Of a DNA stretch of 64,000 bases, positions 26,004 to 38,470 are shown in pieces. The position numbers were made by a program, and so were the translations under genes. The stretch spans positions 33,562,140-33,626,139 of the forward strand of contig NC_058342.1 of assembly GCF_905475395.1 (NCBI RefSeq). Reading direction: 5' to 3'. Position 1 is the first letter of the stretch. Every line of letters starts with the position of its first letter. The notes under the pieces are model-generated. The model made no database searches. It was not told where the DNA came from and saw only the letters and a list, made by a program, of their open reading frames with translations. The DNA comes from Chrysoperla carnea. Taxonomy: Eukaryota > Arthropoda > Insecta > Neuroptera > Chrysopidae.

Positions 26004-29000
26004 CTATAAACAAAATCGATATTTCGAATTGATTTAAGGCTGGAAAAAATATTTTCTATCAAAAATATTTTCTCGAAGAGGTCTCGAAAAATTGGTTATA
26101 ACGATATTGAAGGAACTTAAATACGAATACACAATCTTTGAAATATACTTTTTACGACAAATGCATAACAATATCTACAACGCACGCGTACAACATTCAT
26201 TACAAAAAAAAACAAAATAAAATAAAAATTACCAAATTAATAAAAATAGTTTATTAAATCAAAAATGAATTAACAGAAACAAAAAATAAATCAAAACTAA
26301 AACGAAAAAAAAAAATTAACTAAAAAAATTTACAAATTACAAATTTTAACTGTTAAGTGTGAAACTATCAGATGCACTATATCAGTAAAATTTTTCACAT
26401 AATTTTTTTATAATCTTAAGGATGCATGTCAACAGATGCTGATAAAAGAAGTTTGTGTGAGGGCAATGACCTCTAGGACACCTGGACCTCTCTAGGACAT
26501 TCAATTCAAGCAAATCTAGTTACTAGGGCTTATTTGGATATTTTTTCACTAAAATCATTATTTTCCGAGAAAAAAAGAAGGCTTGAACACCAAAAAGTCG
26601 AGTTGAGACATCCCAATCGGATCTGATTTTCATTTTTCCTCGGACGATAATAATTTTTAATACGAGCCACCAAATTAGCTCCTAGTAACATCTTCCCTCA
26701 TTTTTTCGTAGTGGCTCAACTTGACTCTTTGATGTTCCAGCTTGTCCTCGGACAATCGAGTTTTCATTTTTTTCGAAGAGATTTCCGAGTCACCAAATTA
26801 GCTTTTAGTGGCATTTCTCTCTAAATACTCTAGGATTCCGTCTTTATTAACGGTTTTAACAAGGCATGGGCGAGTTATTTTAAGTCGAAGTAACCATTGT
26901 TATAACTTTATTGTGTGTCTCATTATCCAAGTCCGCATTGCTCATAGAGGAGGACGCGAGACGGGTATCCGACTCTTCTACCTATCTCAGTTTCTCTAAT
27001 AGTAATGAGATAGTTAGAAAGAAAATGTTGTCTCTCTGTCTCACTCGCATTTTAAGTTGTCACTCATACTTTAGGTAAGAAGTCCAAGGACTTCTGTAAG
27101 TCCCGTTTGCCCATGCCTGGTTTTAACTGTAATTTTATTGATGTGATAAAACAAAATTGTCAACATTCCATCCTTAAGAAAAATTACAAAAATTTCCAAC
27201 TTGGATAATTTTACTATTACATAATTCTTGGAATTAAATTAAAAAATAAAATATAAAAAAAAAAAAATGGTCGTGTTTAATTAATAACATAATTACATAA
27301 AATTATCTTCTAGATTTTACACAAAAAGAGCAAAATTACAAGGATCCTTCAATTTTTATACAAATTGTAAAAAAAAATACCGGTATCCCAAAACTACCGG
27401 AAAACTAATGCTTTTCCGTCAAGAAAAGTTATGTACAATTAAGAATGTATGAGCACGGTAGTGGGGGCACAAATTTAAAAAATATCTATTTTCAATTTTG
27501 ATGATAAATTATATTATAACTTGACGATATAAGATGAAAAGTTAGAATAAAATTTTTCGATATCTGGCGTAATTTTTAAAATATCGAAAATTGAAAATTT
27601 GGTTTAACTATTCAGCTTTCGATATTTCGAAAAACAAGGCACATATCGAAAAATTTTATTCTTATTTTTCGTCGACATTCATGAAGTTATAAGAAAATTC
27701 ATCATCAAAGTCGAAAATAAGATAAAAATAATTTCAACCCTAAATCTACCCTGCTCTTACATCCCTTATATGGATGGAGACACTTGTTTTTTTTCTTTTC
27801 TATGTCATTGCTAATATGTTTACTTTTTATTCCATTGTTTTCCATTTAAGTTTTCTTTTCTACAATCATTATTTTTCGAATAATTTTAGCATACCGGTAT
27901 TTTCTTGTTACACACTGTATAAAAATTGAGGTGTAAAAAAAAAAATGTAATAAAAAAAACATCTACAAAAAAAATAAAAATATTTATTGAAAATTTTCCA
28001 TTCTAAGGAAAAAACCTTTATATATATATATTTCATTTTTGACTTATTTACAATTTGTCAAAATCGAGCAAATTAAATTTTTTCATAATCGGTAATTTAA
28101 AGATTTTCTTATTTTTTTTTACATAATTAATAATAAACTATACACGGGAACTGACTTTGTTTCGCATAATCTAAGAGCTAATCAAGTCAAACAAATTTTT
28201 TATTATTTTCGCAATATTTTGAGAAAAGTAGAATTTTTTGTTAAATAAATTAAAGTGGAATTGATTTGTTTTTCCATTTTCCGAATCGGGTCTAAAAATT
28301 TACTAAATTTAAAAGTACACAAATCGAATTACTCTTTCCCATTGATTTTTCCCAGGTTTGCTACATTTTTCTTAAAACTGAATCAGTTTTAAAAGTGATT
28401 GGTGGCGCAAAATTATAAAGGGCAATTGGTCGAATCTGACATTTCAACAATATTCGTATGCTGTGCGCGCGCATCATAAAAATTAAGGAAGAAAAATAAA
28501 TAAAAAATAATAAAAATATTAATATATTAAATTAATTAACTTTCATCATTAACGAAGTTTAACTTCAAAAAGTATCATCTTTATCCTGACCCACGGCAGT
28601 TTTCCCACCTTTTTATTCTTTAAAAAGACCTGTTTTTTCCCCTTCTGAAGGTAATTAAAAAATTAAATACTTTGCAAAAATAAAAAAAATAATTTTTTGA
28701 GCTTGAAAACCCTTTCGACTATTAAATATTTTTGACTTCATGTACAATTAAATAAAATATATACAAGAACTATTAAGATATCAATTACACATGCGCAACT
28801 CAGAGCACATGCGTAATAGTGTTTCTTTTTTTAAATCGAATTATTATCCTAGATGATTTGATTGGTATGCGGAATGCTTAATCATACAAAAAATGCTTCG
28901 AGGAAAAATTACAAACATCTCAAGATTTGAAAACTAGTCAGACTCCTAGTGGCCTAGAAGTAATGTTCCAGGAGATGTATGGGAAAAATCCGTGCAAAAT

Positions 29001-32000
29001 GATTACGTCGACATTTTAAAACAAAGTCAAAGCGATGGATCTATTTGCAGCTTTCATAACATCCCGTTCAATTAAAGAAGGAAAGCGTGAAATTTCGTTG
29101 AAGGCATTCGTGCTGTTGACATGCCAAAAAAACCGAAGGATAACGAAACCTCCGTACATATTATTTGCACTTGCACAAATCTGCAGGGAGTAAGATTCCG
29201 AATGCTCGGGTACGAAACCTTGGATCCATCAATCCTGGAAGAGATCCCGACGGAGAAGCTGATAAAATCCTATAGCTTCATCAGATTTTAATAGTGCTTC
29301 CTACCCAAATACGTTTCGACTTCGGGTGACTTATTGATATCAAGGAGGGCACAGAGGACTCTTGGTCTTGGTGCTAGGGATCCACTTGCGGTATCCGTCT
29401 TTTGATCCCTCCCCCCAGATAGAATAATGATTTTCCCGACTGCTAATAAAATCTCGAAGCAACCATATCATACAGAATTTTCCCATCTATCTCCTAGATC
29501 ATAAATCGAATCCCAAAAAATTGGTAAATTTTCCACAAACAAAAAATTGATGAATTAAACATTCCATATCGAATTAAGTGATTTTCCAAAAACAAAAATT
29601 AAATAAAATAAAGCACTACCAAATGATAGGTTTGTTCTTTTGTAGTTTCGGAATAACTTTTCTCACATTTTTCTAAAATTGAATCAGTTTAAAAAGTGAT
29701 TGGTTAAAGCTCTTCAAATTGTCTCTTTTCTCAAATTGGCTCTTGTTTTGAGCATTCTAAATTAAAATCTGCTGGAAAGTGGAAATTGATTATTTCCACG
29801 ATCAAATTCAATTTTATTTGTTGTCCATTTTCAGAATTGGGTCTAAAAATTGACCCCATTGTTTGATTTAAAATATTTTCTTTTCCCTAATGTTTTTCCA
29901 GCAACAAATATTTTCTACCAAAACATACAAAAGTAACAAACCGAAATATCATCTAAGAGAATAACAGAGCAACATAATCTAAATTGGCGAAGTGACTTAA
30001 AAAAAAATTGTGATTAGGATCTAAATTAAGACCACGATCGCATGATCGTATGCACACAGACTTAAGAAAATTCTGACACTAAAATTAATTTGAATTAAGG
30101 GTCGAAGAAACGTTTTAAGTATTACATTAAACAGCCCAGGAAAATAAGAAAATAAAAAAGTCGATCTGCTTACGATTTTGCAATGAACTTTTCACAGATC
30201 ATTTCTTGCATTCGAAGCAGAAAAACTTTTTATTTTCCTGGGCTAAAAAGCTCAAAATTCAACAATTCCTTTGAGATTTAGATTCATTTCAAAATGGAAA
30301 AATTCTTTTAGGTATAATCCTAGACATCTTCGACAGTTTCGATTATGTAATACTTGAACACGTTTCGGCCCCTCAACTAAAGACCTAATGTGTACGATCG
30401 TGATTAGGACATAAGTATGCCGTTTATACAACATCGAATAGTTTCTTTTTTTTGTTTTTTTAAATAAAAAGTATAAAGTAAACATAAAATATTGGAAAAA
30501 AAAATTAATAGAAAATAAGTTTTTTGTATTCTCCATTTTCTAATTCATATCTGATGATTCGTATTGCATAATTTCAACTTTGACAACTGTATCATCATTC
30601 GTCATACCGACCTTTGGGACTTGGACCATTGGTGTGACACACACAGTACCATCACTGTTTGTGTGAATCTGTTGAATGTTGGCAACCATTGTTTGGTACA
30701 TTGATGCGGACACAGGTACTGTTATGACACCGCTCACTGATATCGGATAACCTGTTATGTTCGAAAAATTATTTCCGTTACAAAACAAATTGATACAAAC
30801 ATTAAGGTAGTATGAGCGCCAAAGCAAGTTTAGACTTGTGGTTGAAATTATTTGCACCTTATTTTCAACTTTGATGATGAATTTTGAACTTAATGAATGT
30901 AGACAACAAATAAGAGTATTATTTTTCGATATCTGCCTTGGTTTTCGAAATATTCTAGGCAAAATTTACAAATTTTTGATATTTTGAAAATTACTCCAGA
31001 TTTCGAAAAATTTTAATCTGACTTTTCGTCTTATATCGTCAAGTTATAGACATTATTCACCATCAAAATTGAAAAGATATTTTTTTAAATTAGTTTACCT
31101 GAAATTACTTGATTATACACGCTCATACATCCTTAATAAACGATTTTTAATTTGCAGAAACGCATTCTTTGTAGGCTTTTTTATTTTGGATTATTCTAAA
31201 AGGCCATTCTCATTCATCCATTTTTTTTTGCGTTTCTGCAATTAACATTTTTCAAATTATGACTTATGGATAAAATGGAAAAAAGGAAACTCATTCAGGG
31301 TGGCGATCGTCTTGTTCTTAAAAAATTCCCTGATTGTTTCTAATTTTTCTATTTGAAAAATACCGAAATCTTTATTTTACGTCAAATTCCAATAAAAAAC
31401 ATCTACTAACGTAAATCGAATCCAGAAAAGAGGAATTTGTCATTAAAATTGAGCCAAACGTAATCACAAAGTTAATCAAACAATCAAAAAAATGCGCAGA
31501 TCCCATTAAAGGCATAACCCGCGGATCGGTGAGTGAACGCAATTACAGGGTTAACCAAAAAGCAAAATAATCAGCAGATTCGTGCTAACTCGACCATATT
31601 AAAGGCATGACCAATCCGCCACTTCAATCGCCACCCTATCTTCGTAAGAATATACAATAATGACTACCTGGAATTGGATTTCGAATTCAGACGGGATATC
31701 GTTACAGGAAAGGATTTGGAACCAATACGAAATAATTTAGCTAAAAGGATTAAATTGTTAGGAAAATTTAAGATGAATAATTTTGCACGACACATACCAT
31801 GACCATCTTCACTGGTCAATATTAATTGTCCATCTTGGTTCAGTGTCGCTTCAGTCACTGTATTTAAATCGACAACTTCAGTTCCGCCACCTACTTCATT
31901 TAGCGTATGGACAGTGGTTCCATCTCCTTGTGGTATCTGATAACACAACATCAAAATAATTATAACCATTACTTTGTAAAAAACATTTTAAAAAAATCGT

Positions 32001-35000
32001 ACCGTTGCTAAACCTTGAACTTGGGCCGTTGTACCATCTGGTAAAGTAATTATAGGATTATTTGGATCAACCTGTAGGATACTTATTGATCCGTCTGGAT
32101 TTGTAATTGTTTGTAAAACAGCTGGATAAGTATTTCCACCCATCTGTAACAATTTTTGATAAACGAATTTATTTATAAGAATTATTTGAAAAAATTGATT
32201 TGATATTTCTGCAGTTTATTCAATTGGTACTATTTTTCTTGGGAAATTAATTTTCCTGATTCAACTTTTCATTATAAAATACGTCAGAATAAAATCGGGC
32301 AATTCAATACCTCGTAGGAGCTTTGTTTATCGATCTATATAATAATTTATCAAGAGAGTCGTCGATGAATTGAATCACGAACCAATAATCGGGGAAAAGT
32401 TGTAGGATCTGAGATTAAGAAAGATCGAATCAAATCTTCTATAATCCCTGATCAAAACAACATATCCAAAAATTGTTATAAAACTATGGAACAATCCGTT
32501 ACAGTTGTGGATTTCAGACGATTCCACAAGCAAGGCTTGTATTGTTGACGGTAAAATCTCTATGCATGTTATCTGCACCTACAAAGAAATTTCAGTAACT
32601 TAGATAAAGAATGTTTGGATCCAAAATTTTTGATTCATCGATCCCGGAAGTAATTCCGACAGAGTAACTATTAGCATTCTGTGCTGCTTCTAGCCTCCAT
32701 AGAACCCTGTAGTTTCATCTACCTAAAATAACAGCTTCCACCCGTAGAATTGACCGTGCAAAATTCCTTAAATGACTTTTTTTTTAAAGAACTGCAGAAA
32801 TACCATAAAAATGTGTGTTTTTGATGTGTAAAAAAAATATCAAAATAAAACTAAAAAAAAACGGAAAATGTACAAAAATAAACAAAACACAGATTAAGCT
32901 AGGGTGGAAAAAATCATAAAATTATATATGTTTACAGGAATTACAGAAATATCTGGCCCTCAGTATACAAAATTCTGGTAAAAGGACAGAAATTTCAAAA
33001 ACAAAACCAAAAAAATACGAGAAAAATTATATGCCCCAAAAAACAATTTTGCCATGAAACATAACTCTCATTTTTCTAAAAAAATGAAACTTAAAGCATA
33101 GTTTAATGCCAAAACCACAATGAGGCGGCTCTAAATATAGGGATATGGGGGACAATTTAAAAAAAAAATATATTAACATCAAAAAGTTACGCTAAAAGCG
33201 ATTTAGTACAGGTTCTTAGCTACGATCCACTCCAAAAATAGTTCAGTGAATAAAAGTCCTTTATAACGTGTCCCAAACTGCCACTAAAAGGGGATAATGA
33301 TATAGGGGTAAAATTTCTAAGAAAACACTTCTTTGAATTGTATTCTCTATTAGTCGATGTTCGCGACTTCGTACGCAAATCACAAAAAGCAGACTGGAAG
33401 TATTTTCTTATACTTTCTACTGTGTGCCCCCTTCTCCGGTATCCTGTGTAGAAATTTCTCACAGGGTCTAGTCGTTGCGTACTTTGTACTACCCAGATAG
33501 GCGCTTTTTCCTGCTACACTCTCCATTCGAGTTTTACGTCCTTATATATGTATATGTTCTTAGGCAAGGTACTCGGCTGCAAATGACATTTCTCGGTATA
33601 GTAAACTTCTTCTAGAGGTAGTTTTTGAAGGAGGCGTGGTAAGCATGCGCACCCTAACTTCTTGATTTCGATAGTAAAGATAAGATAATTCAGCGCATTA
33701 GATACTCTTCTATCAAGAAACGCAATAACAGAATCTTAAAACTGACCGGAAATTTAACAGATTATCAAAAAATTGACATTAACTCCGCTTCTTTTACGCC
33801 ACTAAATCTGAACGTTTAGTTGTTTTTGTTCGATACTGAGTATCGAATTCATAAAAGTTTTTCTGATTTGTGAAGGTTTTCACTAAACCATGTTTTTTTC
33901 GCTATAAAGAGGTTTTAGAGAAACGCAACGTTAGGCAGTTCCACAAAATTGAAAAATAGGTCACAAATAGCATGTGTTTGTATAGAGGAAGAAAAATCTC
34001 CACGAAGAAAAACTACTTTCTTTTATAGAAGTTTGTTTCTCACTTTCAGAGTTTGCTCGCTTATCATAATTTCGTTTATCCAGATTTGACTGTCAATGCA
34101 AATATTTCAACAGCTAAGAACTTTTTTCATGGGCTAATAAATCCCAAATAAGGTTTCCCATAAGGATTCTGTATTTTCTGAACTATACCAGAATGGGTTG
34201 TTTTTGTAGATCCTGTACTAATAAAAAAAAAATATTGGTGAAAATCTACGACAAAATGTGAACTAAAAAAATATGTTCTAATTAAAAAAAAAAAAAAGTT
34301 GAACAAAAATTTGTAATGAAAAATTTTGTTTTTGAAGAGAATTGAGAGAGAATGGGCTACCAACATCGACATCCGTATTATAGGCAGCTTGTTCGAGGCA
34401 AACCTGCGCCGTTGACGAGCCACCCATAGATGCTGGGGATGTCGCGATTATTTGTGGCGATCCACTAGCTTGAATCTGTATTTTATGTGTGGTTTGACCA
34501 CTACTGCCCCCGTTTATATTCGATGCAGATGATGAATGCATTTTTAAAACCCCAACCGTAGTACTACTGACATTTGCATTTGCTGTTGCAGCCGCATTTG
34601 CGCGTTCATCTTCCTCACTAAATGCCGGTAACAGATCTTCGCGTCCATGATACTTATAGCAATTAATTACGATTTGCCGTAGCGCATGTGTCCAGGATAT
34701 CTGTAAATAACAAACAAATATTCAGTTTGACCAATATTTTCTAAGAAATAATATCGAGTTAATTTGATGATTAGGCGAAGTACTTTCTGAGAAACACGCT
34801 AAGTCGAATCGATTTCTCATGAAATCTCGCAAACTATCCCGATCAAGCATCCCACTTGATTCCCGATTTGCAATGAAAAATGAGCATTCAAAAAAGAAAT
34901 TTACCTTTTGTTTTTCATCTTCAGTTCTGGCATCCATTCGAACATTGGCCCAAGGTAATTCTTTTGGCCACCATAGAGGTCGTGTGGATTCTCGACCCCA

Positions 35001-37772
35001 TCCTGGTTTACCACGACCTAAAAAAATATCAAATCAATCAAAATCTCGTTTGAACGACAGTTTTTTCGAGGTTATACGACAAACCTTTTACAAGAAAAAC
35101 GCAGAAATACTAAAAGCAACATTTACCTGTCGAATATTTCAACATCAAAGGTATAAACGCACGTAATTGCGCTTGTGTCATTTTCTCGACGGGCGTTGGA
35201 ATACCATCAATAATTAATGGTGGCAACTCAAACAAGGACGGATCTTCGGCGACAGGTGGTGGAGCTTGTTGTGCTAACGCATTTTCCAATTCTTCCATGA
35301 TCATTGACCGTAAATTTTTGACAACATCTTCGAGTGGTTTTGCACCAAATACTTTGTAACTTGTATTTGGTTTTCCTGGTGTCGCAACTAATACCACAGC
35401 TTGTTGTCCAACTCGTGTTGCGAACTCATCAATTGTTTGCTAAACAATTTTAAGATTTAAGTATTAAGTAATTAATGCTCCCCCCTCAATGGTTCCCCAG
35501 TTCCTTCTTCTTTAAACTTATCCCACAAACAAGTATTTGTGAGTCTCGAAGGTTCATCTTGTTAAAACTTAATCAGTGTATACACATTTTTAGAACACCC
35601 TATAAAAAAAAGATTACTTACTCGTAATTTCCGTAGAAGCCGATTTTGTTGACGTTTTCGTATCGATGGATTTGTTTCAAATGAATGGAGACGTTTTCGT
35701 TTTTTGGCTGACACAATGGCAGCTGCCGCTGCGACCCCAACTGGCCCTAAATTACATAACATTGTTTAAACGAAAATTGTATGTTCAAGAAGAGGTTTTT
35801 TAAAATGAATTTCTCCAAGGTGAAGATCGAATTTATCTCATCAAATTCGCTTACTATTCCATGATTGATGTGAAAATTCCTTGATTGTCTTATAATTTAA
35901 AAAAATATTCTGGTTTGCCTCAAATTTGAATACAAATCGTTTACAAAGGTAAGCCTAACACGAAAAATGAAAATTTCGAAGTCAAAATTGATGTCGAATG
36001 TACAGGCTTCGAGATGTGGGTGAAGAATTCGATCTTCAAAATTCAATTCTAGAAACTCAAAAGTATTTTTTTTAAATCATTTTCCTTAGCCGATATTTAA
36101 GTTCCCTGACCATTTCTCTAATCTCAAAATTCCCTGAGAAATTTTCATGTTTTCCATGTCGATCATCACCTACGATTTTTAACCTAAAAATTCTAGGTTT
36201 CCGGACACGTTGCTTATTTTGTAAGCTCGGTAAGTTTTATAAGTTTGACCTTAAAGCCTTCGAAAGCAACGTCGCAACCTCCAATACCACTCTCGAGATC
36301 ATAATTATGTGAAAAAGTGTGTCTCTAGATGAATCCACAGCTCGTTTAAGTCATCGATATTTTGTTCACTACTTTGAGAGGGGGGGGGATACTAGAAACT
36401 TTCATTGCCACTCGCGGGATGGAAAATCATACAAAAAGGGTGTTACTGGCCTGATCTACAACATATGACAACCCCCAGGTCTTTGGCAGCTGGCGGCATT
36501 CAGAGACTATAGGCGGCCAATTTTTAAATTTTACTTCATTTTCTAGAAGTCGTAGAAATTCTATATGTGTCAGTTTCGACACACGAAGGTAGGTAATGTA
36601 CTTTTTCAAATTTCCAAAAAAAATGTTTATATACAAGTAGGTGATAATACTAAAAAAAACTCGACTTTACAACATGATAAAGCATAATCCAGTAAATATA
36701 CCCAAAGTTTATCACCTCAAAATATTACAATCTACTGTCAACAGACCTCGTAGTGACAGTATAAAATACTTCAAAACGAAAAAACTTTCGAAACTTGCTA
36801 ACCTAACATCCTCGAATTTTAAACGAATATGTTTTCGAGGTAATCTTTTTCACGGTTCATCATTTGTGGATATTTTTTTGAAGATCCTATAGATCCGATA
36901 GAAAATATTCCAACAGACCTCATAATAAGAGTATAAAGGATCCAAAACCCAAACAAACGGAGGTAAATATAAAATTTGATTATTTCAAAACGAAAAAACT
37001 TTCGAAACTTGCTAACCTGACAAACTCGAATTATAAACGAATATGTTTTCGAGGCAATCTTTTTCACGGTTCATCATTTGTGGATATTTTTTTGAAGATC
37101 TTATAGACCCGATAGAAAGCATTCCAACAGACCCAGTAGTGAAAACATAAAGGATCCCGAAAACCCAAACAAACTGGGAGTGAATATAAAATTTGATTAT
37201 TTCAAAACGAAAAATCTTCCGAAACCAGCTAAAATGACATCATCTTCTTGTGGTGATATTTTTCTCGGTTCATTTTTTGTGGAGATACCTTTTGAAGAAT
37301 CTATAGACCAGAAAAAGCGGCAACTTTATCTAATGATTTCATGATCAGGTAAAAAAACATTCAAAAAGATAAATCGAACCCTGCAACGGAGCTTTTGTGG
37401 TTAAAATTGATTCAGAATACATGCATTCCGAGGTTCTATACTTGGATTTAGATTTTTCCATTAAGATCAGGTAAATGAATGTATAATAAAAAATAAAAAT
37501 GTACCTGCAGCTGCTAATTGTGCGGTAACTTCATCACCCATGGCCGCAGCCATTAAATCACTACCATCATCATAAACACTAGCTGGTGATGAAGGACACC
37601 CATCGTCATCTTCTTCAGAAGCTCCTGATAACACACTAACACCAACACCTATACTACCCGCAGATCCATTTGTCCCCGATCCAGCACTATTCCCGCCTCC
37701 TCCTGGTGAACCTTGATTGCCCACAACCATTGCAATTTGCTCACCAGCGGAATTCGTCATAATTGTAACCAT
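25806..37772 (-). CDS. ewg: Erect wing / NRF-1 transcription factor, alternative 3' ends
   Basis: Common coding exons: 37772-37505, 35746-35622, 35439-35127, 35017-34905, 34700-34404, 32143-32003, 31936-31798, then 30751-30540 (stop). Phases agree throughout, giving 535 aa. A longer form uses a donor at 30612 and the exon 26003-25806, giving 577 aa. Residues about 80-90 (DEVTAQLAAAG), the KKRKR nuclear signal at 104-108, NPSIRKRQQNRLLRKLR, MTQAQLRAFIP and GRGKPGWG, PWANVR match the NRF-1/EWG DNA-binding and dimerisation region. The C-terminal part keeps VLQTITNPDGS and PVSASMYQT. NRF-1 binds GCGCATGCGC-type sites as a dimer; Drosophila EWG is needed in neurons and flight muscle. The 3' end of the 34700-34404 exon is the least certain boundary. 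Confidence 0.93.
27441..27775. mobile_element. TTAA-type MITE, older copy
   Basis: Its ends read TTAAGAATGTATGAGCACGG and, inverted, GGGATGTAAGAGCAGGG. It shares the interior phrase TTCGAAAAA / ATCGAAAAATTTTATTC and the TGACGATATAAGATGAAAAG arm with the copy at 30804-31138. It lies in the long last intron of ewg. Confidence 0.5.
29010..29400 (+). mobile_element. Non-LTR retrotransposon 3' fragment with intact C-terminal motif
   Basis: A plus-strand frame at about 29143-29290 gives ETSVHIICTCTNLQGVRFRM and then LGYETLDPS. This fits the C-terminal ETxxHxxCxCxxLxxxRxxxLG pattern of R1/I/Jockey-type LINEs. It ends with a short untranslated tail (CTTCGGGTGAC, AAGGAGGGCACAGAGGACTC). It is 5'-truncated, as usual for LINE copies, and lies in the last ewg intron in antisense orientation. 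Confidence 0.65.
30804..31138. mobile_element. TTAA-type MITE in an ewg intron
   Basis: It begins TTAAGGTAGTATGAGCGCC and ends GCTCATACATCCTTAA, so TTAA flanks both ends and the terminal repeats are about 18 bp (imperfect). TTAA duplication is the piggyBac signature; the terminal bases are not the classic CCC. The interior is itself a loose foldback with ATTTTCAACTTTGATGATGA and its inverse. Confidence 0.6.
31495..31632 (-). repeat. Solo inverted copy of the 96-bp repeat
   Basis: Contains GTGAACGCAATTACAGGGTT, AATAATCAGCAGATTCGTGC, TAACTCGACC and TAAAGGCATGACCAATCCG. These are the reverse complement of phrases in the tandem array at 40449-40930. It lies in the intron between the last two common ewg exons. 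Confidence 0.6.
32636..32760 (+). mobile_element. Decayed LINE tail fragment
   Basis: TTGGATCC, GATTCATCGATCCCGGAAG and ATTCCGACAGAG correspond to the end of the LINE fragments at 24.8-25.2 and 29.0-29.4 kb. The fragment is short and frame-broken. Confidence 0.4.
36721..37330. repeat. Tandem ~215-bp repeat, 3 copies, in ewg intron 1
   Basis: The phrase TCAAAACGAAAAA recurs at 36771, 36985 and 37202 (spacing 214 and 217). Each copy also has an AAACTTGCTAACCT-like phrase, TTTTTCACGGTTCATCATTT and AGACCGATAGAA-like segments. The third copy is the most diverged. Confidence 0.7.
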
Positions 37773-38076
37773 CTTATGAAATGTTCATGAATTAAACAAC
37801 TTTTTTACTTGCACACACTGTAAAAACACAAAAATTATTTTTGTTTAAACACTTTTCACAGAAAACATTGGAGTTAAAAGTGGCTTAGGGTTGTATTGAC
37901 AGTCGAGATACGATAATGCATCATGGCTTCCAGACATTGTAAACGACATATTAGAAATTATGTTCGAAGAATTTTCTATGTTGATATTTTGATTTGGGAC
38001 ACGTGTATTTTTGAAATGTTCCAAAAGCGACGTCTCCATGGCATAATTATAAGAAATAAACGTTTGTCTAAGACAA

Positions 38077-38470
38077 TAAACGCGCGTTTCCCTACTACCG
38101 AGCAAACTCAAAACATGAATGTTTTTGATTATGGCTGCGTACGCAGATGCGTGCGTATCTATTTAGCTAAAAATATGAATTTTCAAACAAAAAAATTTGA
38201 TAAACAAACTTTTAATTCAATCACATACTTAATTTTTGTTGGACATTTTTTTAGCACTTTTTATACACCATAGACATACAAACTTGTGAAGCAATGTTAA
38301 GCCACCATTGACATATCGATCGTGAGTCGTGACAAGGGCGACCAATACCTCTAGTCCAATAGCAATTTGTTCTAATGTCAACCATTTTAGATACAATTTA
38401 TTTTGGATACTGCGCCTGTCTTTAATTTTTTGATTAAATCGCAAGACTGTGGCATGCGTTGCGCAATGTT
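38077..38470. promoter_or_regulatory. Cluster of NRF-1-like GC motifs upstream of ewg
   Basis: In otherwise A+T-rich DNA there are AAACGCGCGTTT near 38078, CTGCGTACGCAGATGCGTGC near 38134 and GCATGCGTTGCGCAA near 38453. These resemble the NRF-1 site (TGCGCATGCGCA) in part, but none is a perfect match. They lie 300-700 bp upstream of the ewg start codon. Confidence 0.35.

Noticed and set aside
34127-34220. Possible extra ewg exon encoding a TKTTHSGIVQKIQ-like segment after an AG acceptor
   Set aside because: It shows a faint echo of the preceding exon, but no donor gives the phase required by the next exon, and the main chain is in frame without it.
38229-38444. Minus-strand frame with protein-like LTLEQIAIGLEVLVALVTTH
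   Set aside because: It starts at TTG and lacks clear flanking splice sites or a recognised family. It may be 5' untranslated sequence of ewg. It merits a conservation check, but I would not call it a gene.
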